Origin: Muribaculaceae bacterium Isolate-104 (HZI)
Lineage (GTDB): Bacteria > Bacteroidota > Bacteroidia > Bacteroidales > Muribaculaceae
DNA length: 64,000 nt
Reading direction: 5' to 3'
NCBI GenBank assembly: GCA_003762715.1
Contig: RIBJ01000039.1
Location: 22,048 to 86,047 of the forward strand
Below are positions 7,076 through 15,730 of the stretch, piece by piece. The notes beneath the pieces were generated by a model that was not told the DNA's origin, did no database searches, and saw nothing but the letters and a program-made list of their open reading frames with translations. Position 1 is the stretch's first letter. Each line of letters begins with the position of its first letter. The position numbers and the translations under genes are program-made.

Positions 7076-9358
7076 ATGGAAATACTGTTTCTTTGCGTAG
7101 TAATTTTTCTGTTTCTGCTGGCTGTGTTTGACCTGTCAGTAGGTGTGAGTAACGATGCTGTCAACTTCCTGAATTCGGCAATCGGGTCTAAGGCGGCATC
7201 ATTCAAAAGAGTCCTGATTGTCGCTTCCATCGGTGTTTTTATCGGTGCGGCGATGAGCAACGGTATGATGGAGATTGCCCGGCACGGAATTTTCCGTCCC
7301 GAGCATTTTTCATTTTATGACCTTATCTGCATTTTCATGGCGGTAATGGTCACAGACATCATCCTTCTCGACATCTTCAACTCGCTGGGTATGCCGACAT
7401 CGACAACCGTGTCAATGGTTTTCGAGCTTTTGGGTGCTACATTCGTTGTAGCTCTTATCAAAATGGCGGGAGGCATCGGTCTCGGTTTTGATGACTTGCT
7501 TAACACAGAGAAAGCCTTGTCGGTTATTCTCGGAATATTCCTGTCTGTTGCGATAGCCTTTTTCTTCGGTACGGTGGTGCAGTTCATATCCCGCATGGTG
7601 TTCTCGTTCAATTACCGGAGCAATCTGAAATGGAAGATAGGGATATTCGGCGGTATCTGCGCCACTGCGATTGTTTACTTCCTCCTGATTAAAGGGGCAA
7701 AGGATCTTTCTTTTATGACCCCTGAACTGAAAGCGTGGATAAAAAACAATACAGCGTTAATTATACTGTCCTGTTTCGCAGTTTTTACAGTGCTGATGCA
7801 ACTGCTCCATATCTGCAAGGTCAATGTGCTGAAAGTGATTGTGCTGATGGGTACATTCTCGCTTGCCGTGGCATTTGCCGGAAATGACCTTGTGAACTTC
7901 ATAGGTGTTCCCTTGAGCGGTCTGGCTTCATATCAGGATTTTATAGCCAACGGCGGCGGAGATTCCAAAGGCTTCCTTATGGATTCGCTCAACGGCCCGG
8001 CAAACACCCCGATATATTTCCTAATCGGTGCCGGTGTCATAATGGTGGTGTCACTTGCAACGTCAAAAAAAGCCCGGAATGTGACCAAGACTGAAATCGG
8101 ACTCGGAAGCCAGCAGGGTGGCGATGAGATGTTCGGTTCATCCCGCATCGCCAGAAGATTGGTTAGATGGACTTTATCATTTCTATCTTGGGTGCGCCGT
8201 GTGACACCGATAAAAGTACGCCGTTGGTTCAACCGCCGTTTTAATGTGGATGAGACCATTATGGATCAAGGGGCGGCTTTCGACCTCATACGCGGCTCTG
8301 TAAATCTGGTACTTGCCGGCGCGCTTATTGCCTTCGGTACTTCACTAAAACTGCCCCTGTCAACTACTTTCGTCACATTCATGGTCGCTATGGGTACTTC
8401 TCTCGCTGACAGAGCATGGGGTCGTGAAAGTGCGGTATTCCGCATCACCGGTGTGATTTCAGTAATTGGTGGTTGGTTCCTGACTGCGGGAGCGGCGTTT
8501 ATCGGTGCGGGAATGATTGTCGCTGCTATGCACTATGGCGGACAATGGGTTATGCTTCTGTTGGCGGCTCTGACGATATTCATAATTATCAACAGCAATC
8601 GGAGATTTAGAAAGAAGACTGAGGAAGACAATGGCGATGCACTGTTCCAGACCATAATATCCACTCAGGATAAAACGCAGACATGGCCGTTGCTTATGAT
8701 GTATATCACGGAACAACAGGAGAAATTCATGACCTATGCCGAGGAAAAATACCGGGATATAACATCAGCTTTCATAACTGAAAGTTCCGGGGTGCTGAGC
8801 AAAACAGAGTCAAGCCTTGCACGTCAGAAAACGATACTTAAAAATGCTCGCCGCAAAGAGACTCTGTGCTTCCGTCACCTGACCCGAGAGATGTCGATAG
8901 AAAAAAGCACATGGTTCTATCTCAGTAATAACTGCTGCATGGGTATACTATATAACCTGCGACGCATCAACGAAGTGTGCAAGGAACACATCGACAATAA
9001 CTTCCTCCCGTTGCCGCCCCGATATGCCACTGAATACGAGTTAATCAGAACCCAAATAAGCACTCTTTTCAACGATACTCTCGGACTTATGAGAAGTGGT
9101 GACACCGAGACAATAGGCAATCTTCGCCGACACTGCGACGAAATCAAGGATACCGTTTCCGATACATATCACCGTGTGCATGACCAGCTTCGCGACGGGG
9201 ACACATCGGCAATGTCTGTTCTGTATGTATATGTCAATATGCTTCAGGAGACGCAGGAAATGGTATCGTCAATCCGTAAATACCTTCGTGCGTTTGCTAA
9301 ACTGCGCGACTCGGAGTTCCGTACCCGCCCGGCAAAAATCGTGATGCCGACAGTATAA
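7076..9358 (+). CDS. PiT-family phosphate transporter with a long PhoU-like helical tail
   Basis: This 760-residue inner-membrane transporter belongs to the inorganic phosphate transporter (PiT/PHO4) family. The two family signatures appear as VGVSNDAVNFLNSAIG (near residue 22) and AGNDLVNFIGVPLSG (near 270). About ten to twelve hydrophobic segments span 1-360 and 410-500. Residues about 515-760 are soluble and helical (for example CCMGILYNLRRINEVCKEHI), resembling PhoU-type regulators that in many bacteria are separate proteins encoded beside pit. It has its own promoter after mgsA and a terminator at 9392. It imports phosphate using an ion gradient; the tail probably gates transport or signals to the kinase, which is inference. 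Confidence 0.88.
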   Translation: MEILFLCVVIFLFLLAVFDLSVGVSNDAVNFLNSAIGSKAASFKRVLIVASIGVFIGAAMSNGMMEIARHGIFRPEHFSFYDLICIFMAVMVTDIILLDIFNSLGMPTSTTVSMVFELLGATFVVALIKMAGGIGLGFDDLLNTEKALSVILGIFLSVAIAFFFGTVVQFISRMVFSFNYRSNLKWKIGIFGGICATAIVYFLLIKGAKDLSFMTPELKAWIKNNTALIILSCFAVFTVLMQLLHICKVNVLKVIVLMGTFSLAVAFAGNDLVNFIGVPLSGLASYQDFIANGGGDSKGFLMDSLNGPANTPIYFLIGAGVIMVVSLATSKKARNVTKTEIGLGSQQGGDEMFGSSRIARRLVRWTLSFLSWVRRVTPIKVRRWFNRRFNVDETIMDQGAAFDLIRGSVNLVLAGALIAFGTSLKLPLSTTFVTFMVAMGTSLADRAWGRESAVFRITGVISVIGGWFLTAGAAFIGAGMIVAAMHYGGQWVMLLLAALTIFIIINSNRRFRKKTEEDNGDALFQTIISTQDKTQTWPLLMMYITEQQEKFMTYAEEKYRDITSAFITESSGVLSKTESSLARQKTILKNARRKETLCFRHLTREMSIEKSTWFYLSNNCCMGILYNLRRINEVCKEHIDNNFLPLPPRYATEYELIRTQISTLFNDTLGLMRSGDTETIGNLRRHCDEIKDTVSDTYHRVHDQLRDGDTSAMSVLYVYVNMLQETQEMVSSIRKYLRAFAKLRDSEFRTRPAKIVMPTV

Positions 9359-9391
9359 AGTCTAAGGTAAGAAAGATTGTTCCTAAGGTTG

Positions 9392-9422
9392 AGATGGAAG
9401 ATTTATTCTTCCATCTTTTTTG
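9392..9422 (+). terminator. Rho-independent terminator after PiT
   Basis: The arms gatggaaga and tcttccatc enclose a short AT loop and are followed by six T residues. It separates the PiT transcript from the next promoter. Confidence 0.85.
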
Positions 9423-9443
9423 TATTGCAATCGTCTGAGCGAT

Positions 9444-9487
9444 TTAATATTTATCTAATATTTCCGATATAAACGTGAAATAAAAAT
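9444..9487 (+). promoter_or_regulatory. Second set of four 11-bp units (candidate Pho box)
   Basis: TTAATATTTAT, CTAATATTTCC, GATATAAACGT and GAAATAAAAAT. As at the PiT promoter, the fourth unit begins exactly 15 bp before the -7 box. Confidence 0.5.
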
Positions 9488-9491
9488 GAGG

Positions 9492-9499
9492 TTACTTTG
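9492..9499 (+). promoter_or_regulatory. -7 element of the porin operon
   Basis: TTACTTTG, identical to the PiT -7 box, 30 bp before the ATG at 9522. Confidence 0.6.
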
Positions 9500-9521
9500 C
9501 AACAAAGAAAACTTATAAATC

Positions 9522-10223
9522 ATGTGCATAACAGTTATCTCCATCATATCTCTGGCAGGAATCATTGTCATGTTGCAAAGACATATCAGCAGACGAAAAA
9601 TAAAGGAAAGATTTTGTCTTGTCTCTTCTGGTCGGCCTGTTGGAAAGTCGTGTTTGATTATGACGATGCAGTCATGTGGCCCGATTATCGACAAAGCATT
9701 GGAATGTCTTTCAAGCAATGACAATATTGAGGTTTGTAAGAACCATCGAACAGGATCTCAGACCATTGATATAATCAGCGATAAAGTCCGGGATTGTTCG
9801 GCAGACACAGAAGGAAAGATCGGTAAGACCTCACTATATTGCGAATATATGCTTGAGGCCACTGACAAGATAGCCGAAACGACACGGCATCTTGTCACTT
9901 CCCCCGACAGTTATATCCCGATTTCATACAAATGCGAGATTGAGACAATCCGTGGAGGAATTGTCAGGCTATCTCGATTGGCTGACGGCATCCTCGGTGT
10001 TGATGACGATATAATAAAGATTGCCGGAGACACAGGTCTGGAGAAGGATTTTATAGAACACAGCATAGCCGTACATTCCAAAGGGATGACCCATGAAGAC
10101 TTTGATGAAGGAGCACCCGCATATTCCTATCTTATGCTCCTGTATTATCTTCATTCCTTTGTCAGCTCCTTTTCACAGGCACTCAGAAACATCGAAACCA
10201 ACAATAAATTAAAGACAGCATGA
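9522..10223 (+). CDS. Membrane-anchored helical protein of the phosphate island, unknown function
   Basis: This 233-residue protein has a single N-terminal hydrophobic segment (about 3-19) followed by a basic stretch (RHISRRKIKER), which predicts an inner-membrane anchor with a cytoplasmic body. The body is mostly amphipathic helix, with regularly spaced hydrophobic positions in DIISDKVRD, EYMLEATDKIAETTRHL and EIETIRGGIVRLSRLADGIL. This is reminiscent of, but not clearly, a PhoU-type helical bundle. It starts an operon under the second candidate Pho box and overlaps the porin gene by 4 bp (ATGA). I do not recognise a family. A partner for the PiT tail or the porin is possible, but no more than a guess. 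Confidence 0.75.
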   Translation: MCITVISIISLAGIIVMLQRHISRRKIKERFCLVSSGRPVGKSCLIMTMQSCGPIIDKALECLSSNDNIEVCKNHRTGSQTIDIISDKVRDCSADTEGKIGKTSLYCEYMLEATDKIAETTRHLVTSPDSYIPISYKCEIETIRGGIVRLSRLADGILGVDDDIIKIAGDTGLEKDFIEHSIAVHSKGMTHEDFDEGAPAYSYLMLLYYLHSFVSSFSQALRNIETNNKLKTA

Positions 10224-11230
10224 AACAAATTTTAATTATGACGGCGGTGTTGTCCGTAATTGCAATGTCTGCCGTGGCTCAGAATAAAAATCCATTCATT
10301 CCTGAAATACACGGAACAATCCGTGCCAAATATGAATATGAACCTCAGATAGACAAGGGACGCTTCGAGATACGCAATGCACGGCTGAGCGTGGAAGGCA
10401 AGGTGATTCCCATTGTGAGATACAAGGCAGAGATAGACCTTTCTGACGAGGGAACAATAAAGATGCTCGACGCATACGTGCGACTGCAACCAAAGGATGC
10501 GTTAAAATTCACCTTCGGTCAGATGAGAGTGCCGTTTACCATTGACGCTCATCGTTCACCACATCTACAGTATTTCGCCAACCGATCCTTCATAGCAAAG
10601 CAGGTCGGCAATGTGCGCGATGTCGGAGCATCAGCGTCATGGACGTTCAATGACCGTATGCCCATTACTCTTGAAGGGGGTATATTCAACGGCTCGGGAC
10701 TTACAAATCAAAAAAATTTCTGGACCGACAACTATAATTTCTCGTTCAAGGCGAATACTATGATTGCCCGGCAATTCAATATAACACTCAGTTGCCAAAA
10801 GGCAAATGCCGGGGATGTGAACGTGATGATGTACGATGCAGGAGCCTATTGGCAAAATCAGAGATGGCACATTGAGGCTGAGTACCTCCGCAAGCATTAT
10901 GCCCACGGCTCTTTCGCTCCTGTAAATGCTGTTGACGCATTTGCCGCATATCGACTTCCGTTGAAAAAGGGGCTGACGTCCATATCATTCCTCGGTAGAT
11001 ATGACTATATGTCAGACCATAGCAAAGGTACGAAAGATGAATCCGGCAATCTAAAAATAGATGATCCTGAAAGACACAGACTGACCGGTGGTGTTACATT
11101 CAGCATGGGAAAGAAATCATTGCAGGCGGATATTCGCTTCAACTATGAGCAATATTTTTACAACGAAGGTGTAACTCCGGCAATTTCAGAACAAAATAAG
11201 ATAGTCTTGGAATTTGTAGCCCATTTTTGA
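10220..11230 (+). CDS. OprO/OprP-like phosphate-selective porin
   Basis: This 336-residue outer-membrane protein has a signal peptide (1-20, ending AVAQ). The N-terminus is typical of the phosphate-selective porin O/P family: EIRNARLSVEGKV, then YKAEIDLSD, DAYVRLQP and FGQMRVPFTIDAHRSP. The remainder is beta-barrel and ends in the aromatic VAHF. It shares an operon with the preceding helical protein. In this context it would let phosphate or polyphosphate through the outer membrane, feeding the PiT carrier. Family members in gut Bacteroidales are not all proven to be phosphate-specific. Confidence 0.88.
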   Translation: MKQILIMTAVLSVIAMSAVAQNKNPFIPEIHGTIRAKYEYEPQIDKGRFEIRNARLSVEGKVIPIVRYKAEIDLSDEGTIKMLDAYVRLQPKDALKFTFGQMRVPFTIDAHRSPHLQYFANRSFIAKQVGNVRDVGASASWTFNDRMPITLEGGIFNGSGLTNQKNFWTDNYNFSFKANTMIARQFNITLSCQKANAGDVNVMMYDAGAYWQNQRWHIEAEYLRKHYAHGSFAPVNAVDAFAAYRLPLKKGLTSISFLGRYDYMSDHSKGTKDESGNLKIDDPERHRLTGGVTFSMGKKSLQADIRFNYEQYFYNEGVTPAISEQNKIVLEFVAHF

Positions 11231-11252
11231 CAATAAAGTGCAAAAAACAAAA

Positions 11253-11290
11253 CCGACAGCATTGAATCCAATTCAGTAGCTGTCGGCTTT
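11253..11290 (+). terminator. Hairpin between the porin and helicase genes
   Basis: The arms ccgacagc and gctgtcgg (11253-11260, 11279-11286) are followed by CTTTG. It lies between two converging genes and can serve either. It also marks the right edge of the phosphate island. Confidence 0.65.
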
Positions 11291-11295
11291 GCCAT

Positions 11296-13134
11296 CTATC
11301 GTAATCCAGTGAAAGTACGCCGTGAGGCATACATATAAATAGGTTCAGCCACCATCGACTCCTTTGAGCCGGAGGATTGTGCCGGGTTCTCGACCCGCTG
11401 TGATTGCTGTGGCTGCTCATCCCGCTTGACTTCCTCGCCGTCTTTTTCATCGTGTTTAGGGGCAAGTTCGGCGGTAATCTTGCGGTCGAGGGCGGCAAGT
11501 TCGGATTTCAACGCCTTTAACTCATCCTCTTTGCCCCATGTCTTGGCGACGATGCCTTCGAGAACTGGAACATCGGCCTTGAGTTTGGCCGTGCGTTCCT
11601 CGTACTGGGCGATTATGCCGGGGATTTTCTCCAGAGCGTTGACGAAGTTCATGCAGGCGGCATGTGTGTCGCTCATGGCAATGAAGCCGTTGTTGAACTT
11701 GTATTTGTAGTTGCCTTCGACAACAAAACGGTTCTGGATGCCTTCTCTGCCGTCAACGACCGTCCGCTCCGATATTATGCTTATCGGGAAGCCATAGACC
11801 TCGCCGACACGGACGTATTTACCGTGGGTGTCGGTCGTGCGAGCCAATCCTTGCAGGTAGATGCCCATGTTCTGCTCATCCTTATACTTACAGTCGTCAA
11901 GGACAAGACTGTTGACCGGATTGCCGTCCTTGTCTCGCTGAACAGCAGACTGATACTTGGCAGCGTCTTCCTTCATCCGTGCGATAGCCGCCTCATTGTT
12001 GGCGATGTCGTGGCTGATGGTCTGGAGTCTGAAACGGGAGTCTCCGATGCCCTTGTTGAAGGATTTGCGCTCACTCTCCAATGCCGCTATGCGCTTTTCG
12101 AGTTTCGCTTTATCCAACAGGTCGGTGTTACCGCTGAGTATAGCCATGTATTCCGAGAAGTTCATGCCGTTCTTCTCATCCATCGAACCCTCGTCAATGG
12201 TTCTGGCTCCCATAGCACCGGATTTCAACTGGGCAATGAAAGTAGCCTTGCAGTGAAGAAGATTGAACTTGTAGGAGTCCAGCGACTTCTCGACAGCATA
12301 GATGATTACATCCACCTTGTTATCAGCATACAACTTGGCAATCTCGTTGCCGGCTCGTATCGCACGGCCCTCACGTTGTTCAAGGTCACTCGGTCGCCAG
12401 GGGCATTCGAGTTCATGGACCGCAACCGCTCTGCGCTGGGCGTTCACGCCTGTGCCGAGCATGGTTGTCGAACCGAACAAAACTCTGACATCACCGCTGT
12501 TCATAGCCTCGATGACAGCCTTTCGGCTACGTTCCGTCTTACACTCCTGAATGAAACGTATCTCATGCGCCGGGATACCATAATCCTCAATCAGCTTGCG
12601 CTTGATTTCGGAATAGACATTCCATTCGCCGGGCTTGTATGTGCCGAGGTCGCTGAAAACAAACTGTGTACCTTTCTGCGCGTCGTATTTGCGGTAGTAT
12701 TCGGCAATCATCTTGGCGCAATGGCTGGCCTTGTTGTTCGGATCGTCGCCGTATGAAGGGTCAACGAGCCGGAGGTCAAGAGCCATCTTGCGGGCATAGT
12801 CCGTGGCAATGAGCATCTTCGCTTTTTCCTCGGTGTCAGACAATGGCGCCCTGCCGAGTATCGTGGCATCGCCACTCTCGGCAAACTTCATCAGTTTCTC
12901 GATGAAAGCCTCCTGCGCCGGTGTCGGAGGGATGTTGTGAAGAATCTCACGTTTCTCCGGCCGGTCAACACCTACATCCTCGGCGGTACGATAGTCCGTT
13001 ATCTCGTTGTAGAATGCCGCCAGTTCCGGCACCTTGATGAAGTAGCGGAAACGCTCCTTCTGAATCAAGTTGTTGGTGACGGAAAACTCGAAGTCGGTTG
13101 TCTTCTTGGCGAAGATAGCCGCCCATGCGTCAAA
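11296..13134 (-). pseudogene. C-terminal piece of the split methylase/SNF2 helicase
   Basis: Reading in from the insertion, the frame gives [20 protein letters not shown] and then 590 residues to the stop. It holds the second helicase lobe: VFSDLGTY (motif IV area), [16 protein letters not shown] (motif V) and [11 protein letters not shown] (motif VI). A coiled-coil region and an unconserved charged tail follow. No translation signal is evident at the break; a TTG at 13068 is the first possible internal start. The first lobe and the methylase domain are in the piece at 18207-22451. Joined, the two give about 2023 residues, so this half alone should be inactive. Confidence 0.85.
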
Positions 13135-13161
13135 ACAAACGATAACCTAACGTGGGGAAAA

Positions 13162-13277
13162 AGAATATAACTAAATATAGTTGGTTGCAATGATTATCAG
13201 CTATTTAGCAAATTGCGAAATTTGATTGATTTGTGGCTTTTTCTACTTATTTTCGCATTTAGTACACAATTAGTACA
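13162..13277 (+). repeat. Left arm-like repeat of the inner element
   Basis: It runs from agaatataactaaatatag (13162), through gctattta, to TTAGTACACAATTAGTACA ending at 13277. The right end (18071-18166) has the same landmarks in the same order and orientation with an indel. The paired AGTACA words are the best candidates for integrase arm-binding sites. Confidence 0.55.
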
Positions 13278-13330
13278 TTTCGATTGTTAATAGAAGTTGA
13301 GGGCGATTTTCACGTTTCGCAACGTGTGGC

Positions 13331-13338
13331 TACCTTTG
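13331..13338 (+). promoter_or_regulatory. -7 element of the inner integrase gene
   Basis: TACCTTTG, a perfect TAnnTTTG match, 28 bp before the ATG at 13366. It supports that start over the longer frame beginning at 13297, because the box would otherwise lie inside the gene. Confidence 0.7.
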
Positions 13339-13365
13339 CTTTACAACCACAAAATTACTCTATTA

Positions 13366-14616
13366 ATGGCGAAAATCCAAACACGGAACAAACAAAATCC
13401 GAAACTGCAACAGTCCGAGCTGAAAGACGGTCGGGCGAGCCTTTATCTGGAATATTACCTCGGACGCACCGAAACTCCCGTGCTTGACGATGAGGGAAAC
13501 CAAGTCTATTACACCACCGGGGCAATGGCGGGAAAACCCAAATACAAGGTCAAGCACGACCGCCGAAAAGAAAACCTCAATCTATACATCTGGATACATC
13601 CGAGAAATCTACAAGAGAGGACACAGAACAAGAACACCCTCGCACTCGCCGAGAAGATACGCTTTGAGCGTGAGCAGGCGTTTTTGGAGGATAGAGCCGG
13701 ATATAGGTTGAAGAAAGACAGGCAGACCAACTTTCTCGCATATTTCAAAGAGAAATGTGAATCCGAGAGGTTCACCTACTATGTTCGCAAATCGGTCGTT
13801 CAGACCTATAACCGCTTCATCCGTTTCCTCAAAGAAACTCCGAGATACAGCAAGTATGACAAGTTCCTGCACATGGAGACCGTGACACCCGAACTTGTGA
13901 TGAAGTTCGCAGACTTTCTCCGAGCCAACGGCAAGGGTGAGGGACCAAACAAGATGTACCATTATTTCAAGCGGATTGTCCTTGACGCTATCGAGGACGG
14001 TTTGATGAGGGTCAATCCATGCAAGGGTATATCCGTAAAGCATGACCGCAACCAAGTGAAAAAGGAGGTTCTTACTCTTGACGAGGTAAGAACGCTTGTC
14101 AACACCCACTATGAGGGTGAACACAAGGAGGTGCAGAGGGCATTTATTTTCACTCTCTTCACAAGCATACGCTGGTGTGATGTGAAACTGCTGACATACG
14201 GAAATGTTGACGCCACCACACGCACACTGCGTTTCAACCAGAAGAAAGTCGAATCAAGGAGCGCACACAGTGCCGTGTCGTTCCCCCTTAACGATGATTT
14301 GCTCTCTTTGATAGGCAAACCGTCAGAGCCATACGACCCCAATGAGCCGATATTCAAACTGCCCAACTATTCAACCTGCAACAAGCACCTCAAACGGTGG
14401 ATTAAGGAAGCGGGGATAACGAAGTGGATTTCATGGCACTGCGGTCGCCATTCATTCGCAGTCAATATGCTTGACAACGGTGTCAACATAAAGACGGTAT
14501 CGGAACTTATGGGGCATTGCGGAATATCCACCACCGAGAAATATCTCCATGTCTTCGACAGGCAGAAAATGGATGCCGTCAACAGCCTCGGCTCTATCGG
14601 CTATGCTATGCCGTAG
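13366..14616 (+). CDS. Tyrosine recombinase (integrase) of the inner element
   Basis: This 416-residue site-specific recombinase starts at MAKIQTRNKQNPKLQQ. An arm-binding-like N-terminus and a SAM-like core-binding domain (about 130-235) precede the catalytic domain. Catalytic residues are visible: Arg in FTSIRWCDVKLL, Lys in FNQKKVESRS, His and Arg in WHCGRHSFAV, His in LMGHCGIST and the nucleophile Tyr in EKYLHVFD. The set is complete, unlike the outer element's integrase, which has Ala at the first Arg. The gene lies next to the left attachment site, as expected for an element integrase. It presumably catalysed insertion into the helicase gene at a TCA(A/G)AAC core. Confidence 0.93.
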   Translation: MAKIQTRNKQNPKLQQSELKDGRASLYLEYYLGRTETPVLDDEGNQVYYTTGAMAGKPKYKVKHDRRKENLNLYIWIHPRNLQERTQNKNTLALAEKIRFEREQAFLEDRAGYRLKKDRQTNFLAYFKEKCESERFTYYVRKSVVQTYNRFIRFLKETPRYSKYDKFLHMETVTPELVMKFADFLRANGKGEGPNKMYHYFKRIVLDAIEDGLMRVNPCKGISVKHDRNQVKKEVLTLDEVRTLVNTHYEGEHKEVQRAFIFTLFTSIRWCDVKLLTYGNVDATTRTLRFNQKKVESRSAHSAVSFPLNDDLLSLIGKPSEPYDPNEPIFKLPNYSTCNKHLKRWIKEAGITKWISWHCGRHSFAVNMLDNGVNIKTVSELMGHCGISTTEKYLHVFDRQKMDAVNSLGSIGYAMP

Positions 14617-15410
14617 TTTTTACACCGTGGCATTTTTGGCACTTTGGCATTTTGGGAACTCTCCGACCGACATCGGAAGGTTCTTCCTTTTTTCGGTGGT
14701 CACCATCTATTGATTTTGGTTTGGTTCAGTACGGGGGTGTATATATAAGACTAAACCAAACCATAAGGCTTAGGGGCGATGAAAAGAAAAATCAGCGTAA
14801 AGGCTTTGCACTTTCTGCATTTTCTGCATTTTGGGACTTGAAAATGCAGGAAATGCAGATAGTGTGGCGAAATCCGTCAACATTTTTCAGGATTACCCCA
14901 TTGCACACCTTGCACTCTGACACACTTTGAAAATGCCAAAGTGTCAAAAATGCCACGGGGTAATATTGGAATAACGCAGATACCATACTCCCTTATTCCT
15001 TGATGAAGTTGAACCTTGATTGTGCAAAAGTGCAAAGAATGCAAGGGGTGACAACGAGAAAACAATAAGATACGGCAACGAGAAAAAAGACGGGATTTTC
15101 GTAGTTGGGCAAGATACCTTTTGAGTTTCTCAAAAGGCTGTGTATGCTCCCGACGGTCGGTTGATGCCATTATAGTGACTGCGGTCATTACAATGACGAA
15201 AGGCAACGAGAAAAAAGGAGTGCAAGGATATGTTTCGGGATTCCTTTTTCTCCGAAAAGCCACCGCCGAAACCGCAGTCACGGCCGTGACCGCTCTTTGT
15301 TTTTCTCATTGCCATAAGAGGTCGTTTTAGGGTGGAGCGAGTTTATGTTTAGGTATTACCAGTAATCCCAAAACGCTCCACCTATCATCTCCCGATAACG
15401 CCCTCTAACA
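14617..15410. other. Non-coding, repeat-rich stretch in the inner element
   Basis: I see no convincing gene here. Visible structures are a hairpin at 14718-14762 (ggtttggtt / aaccaaacc), tandem tttctgcat words near 14811-14830, and a 14-bp palindrome gtcacggccgtgac near 15278. There are also several near-inverted GTGACTGCGGTCA-like words. A block containing CGGTGGTC and TGAAAAGAAAAA (14694-14792) recurs in inverted, diverged form near 18000-18050. Confidence 0.5.
14718..14762. repeat. Hairpin A, with a counterpart near the other end of the element
   Basis: Perfect 9-bp arms ggtttggtt and aaccaaacc enclose a loop with a TATATATA tract. A very similar hairpin lies at 17924-17963. They may be terminators, or cis sites used by the element. 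Confidence 0.55.
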
Positions 15411-15563
15411 TCAATGATGAAATGACTGAATAACAAAGTGACCAATCATCCGGATGATTAAATGATTAGATGAATTGATGACTGAATGATTAATCATTTA
15501 AATGGCAAAATGACTGAGTGATTAATCATCTAATCATTCAGTCATTTAATCATTCAGTCACTC
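15411..15563. repeat. Iteron-like array of ATGACTGAATGATTAA words
   Basis: About 150 bp consist almost only of the words GACTGAATGATTAA, its reverse complement, and shorter ATGATTA/TAATCAT pieces. They include the perfect palindromes AATCATCCGGATGATT and ATGATTAATCAT. Three copies face right, then three face left. Such arrays act as replication iterons, partition sites or regulatory operators in mobile DNA. No Rep or ParB gene is in the element, so the function is open. Confidence 0.65.
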
Positions 15564-15702
15564 CCTAAATCAATATCAAAGCCAATGCAAAATACAACTA
15601 CAACACCGTCATGGAAATTACACAGACAGGAAATTCCTTAGCATATTAGGGAATTTTCCGAGCCGCATTGACAAGTCAACGCTGAAAATATCCCAAATAT
15701 GC

Positions 15703-15720
15703 CAAAGGTCAACCTTTGGA
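15703..15720 (-). terminator. Hairpin after the cargo operon
   Basis: CCAAAGG and CCTTTGG arms with a TCAA loop lie just past the stop of the last cargo gene (15731, minus strand). The T-rich tail is weak, so it is a probable rather than clear terminator. Confidence 0.45.
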
Positions 15721-15730
15721 AACCTCTCCT

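Noticed and set aside
11662..12756. A 364-residue plus-strand frame
   Set aside because: Antisense to the helicase C-terminal piece, which has clear motifs V and VI.
15411..15563. Possible CRISPR array
   Set aside because: The repeats are short, face both directions and touch each other; there are no unique spacers and no cas genes.
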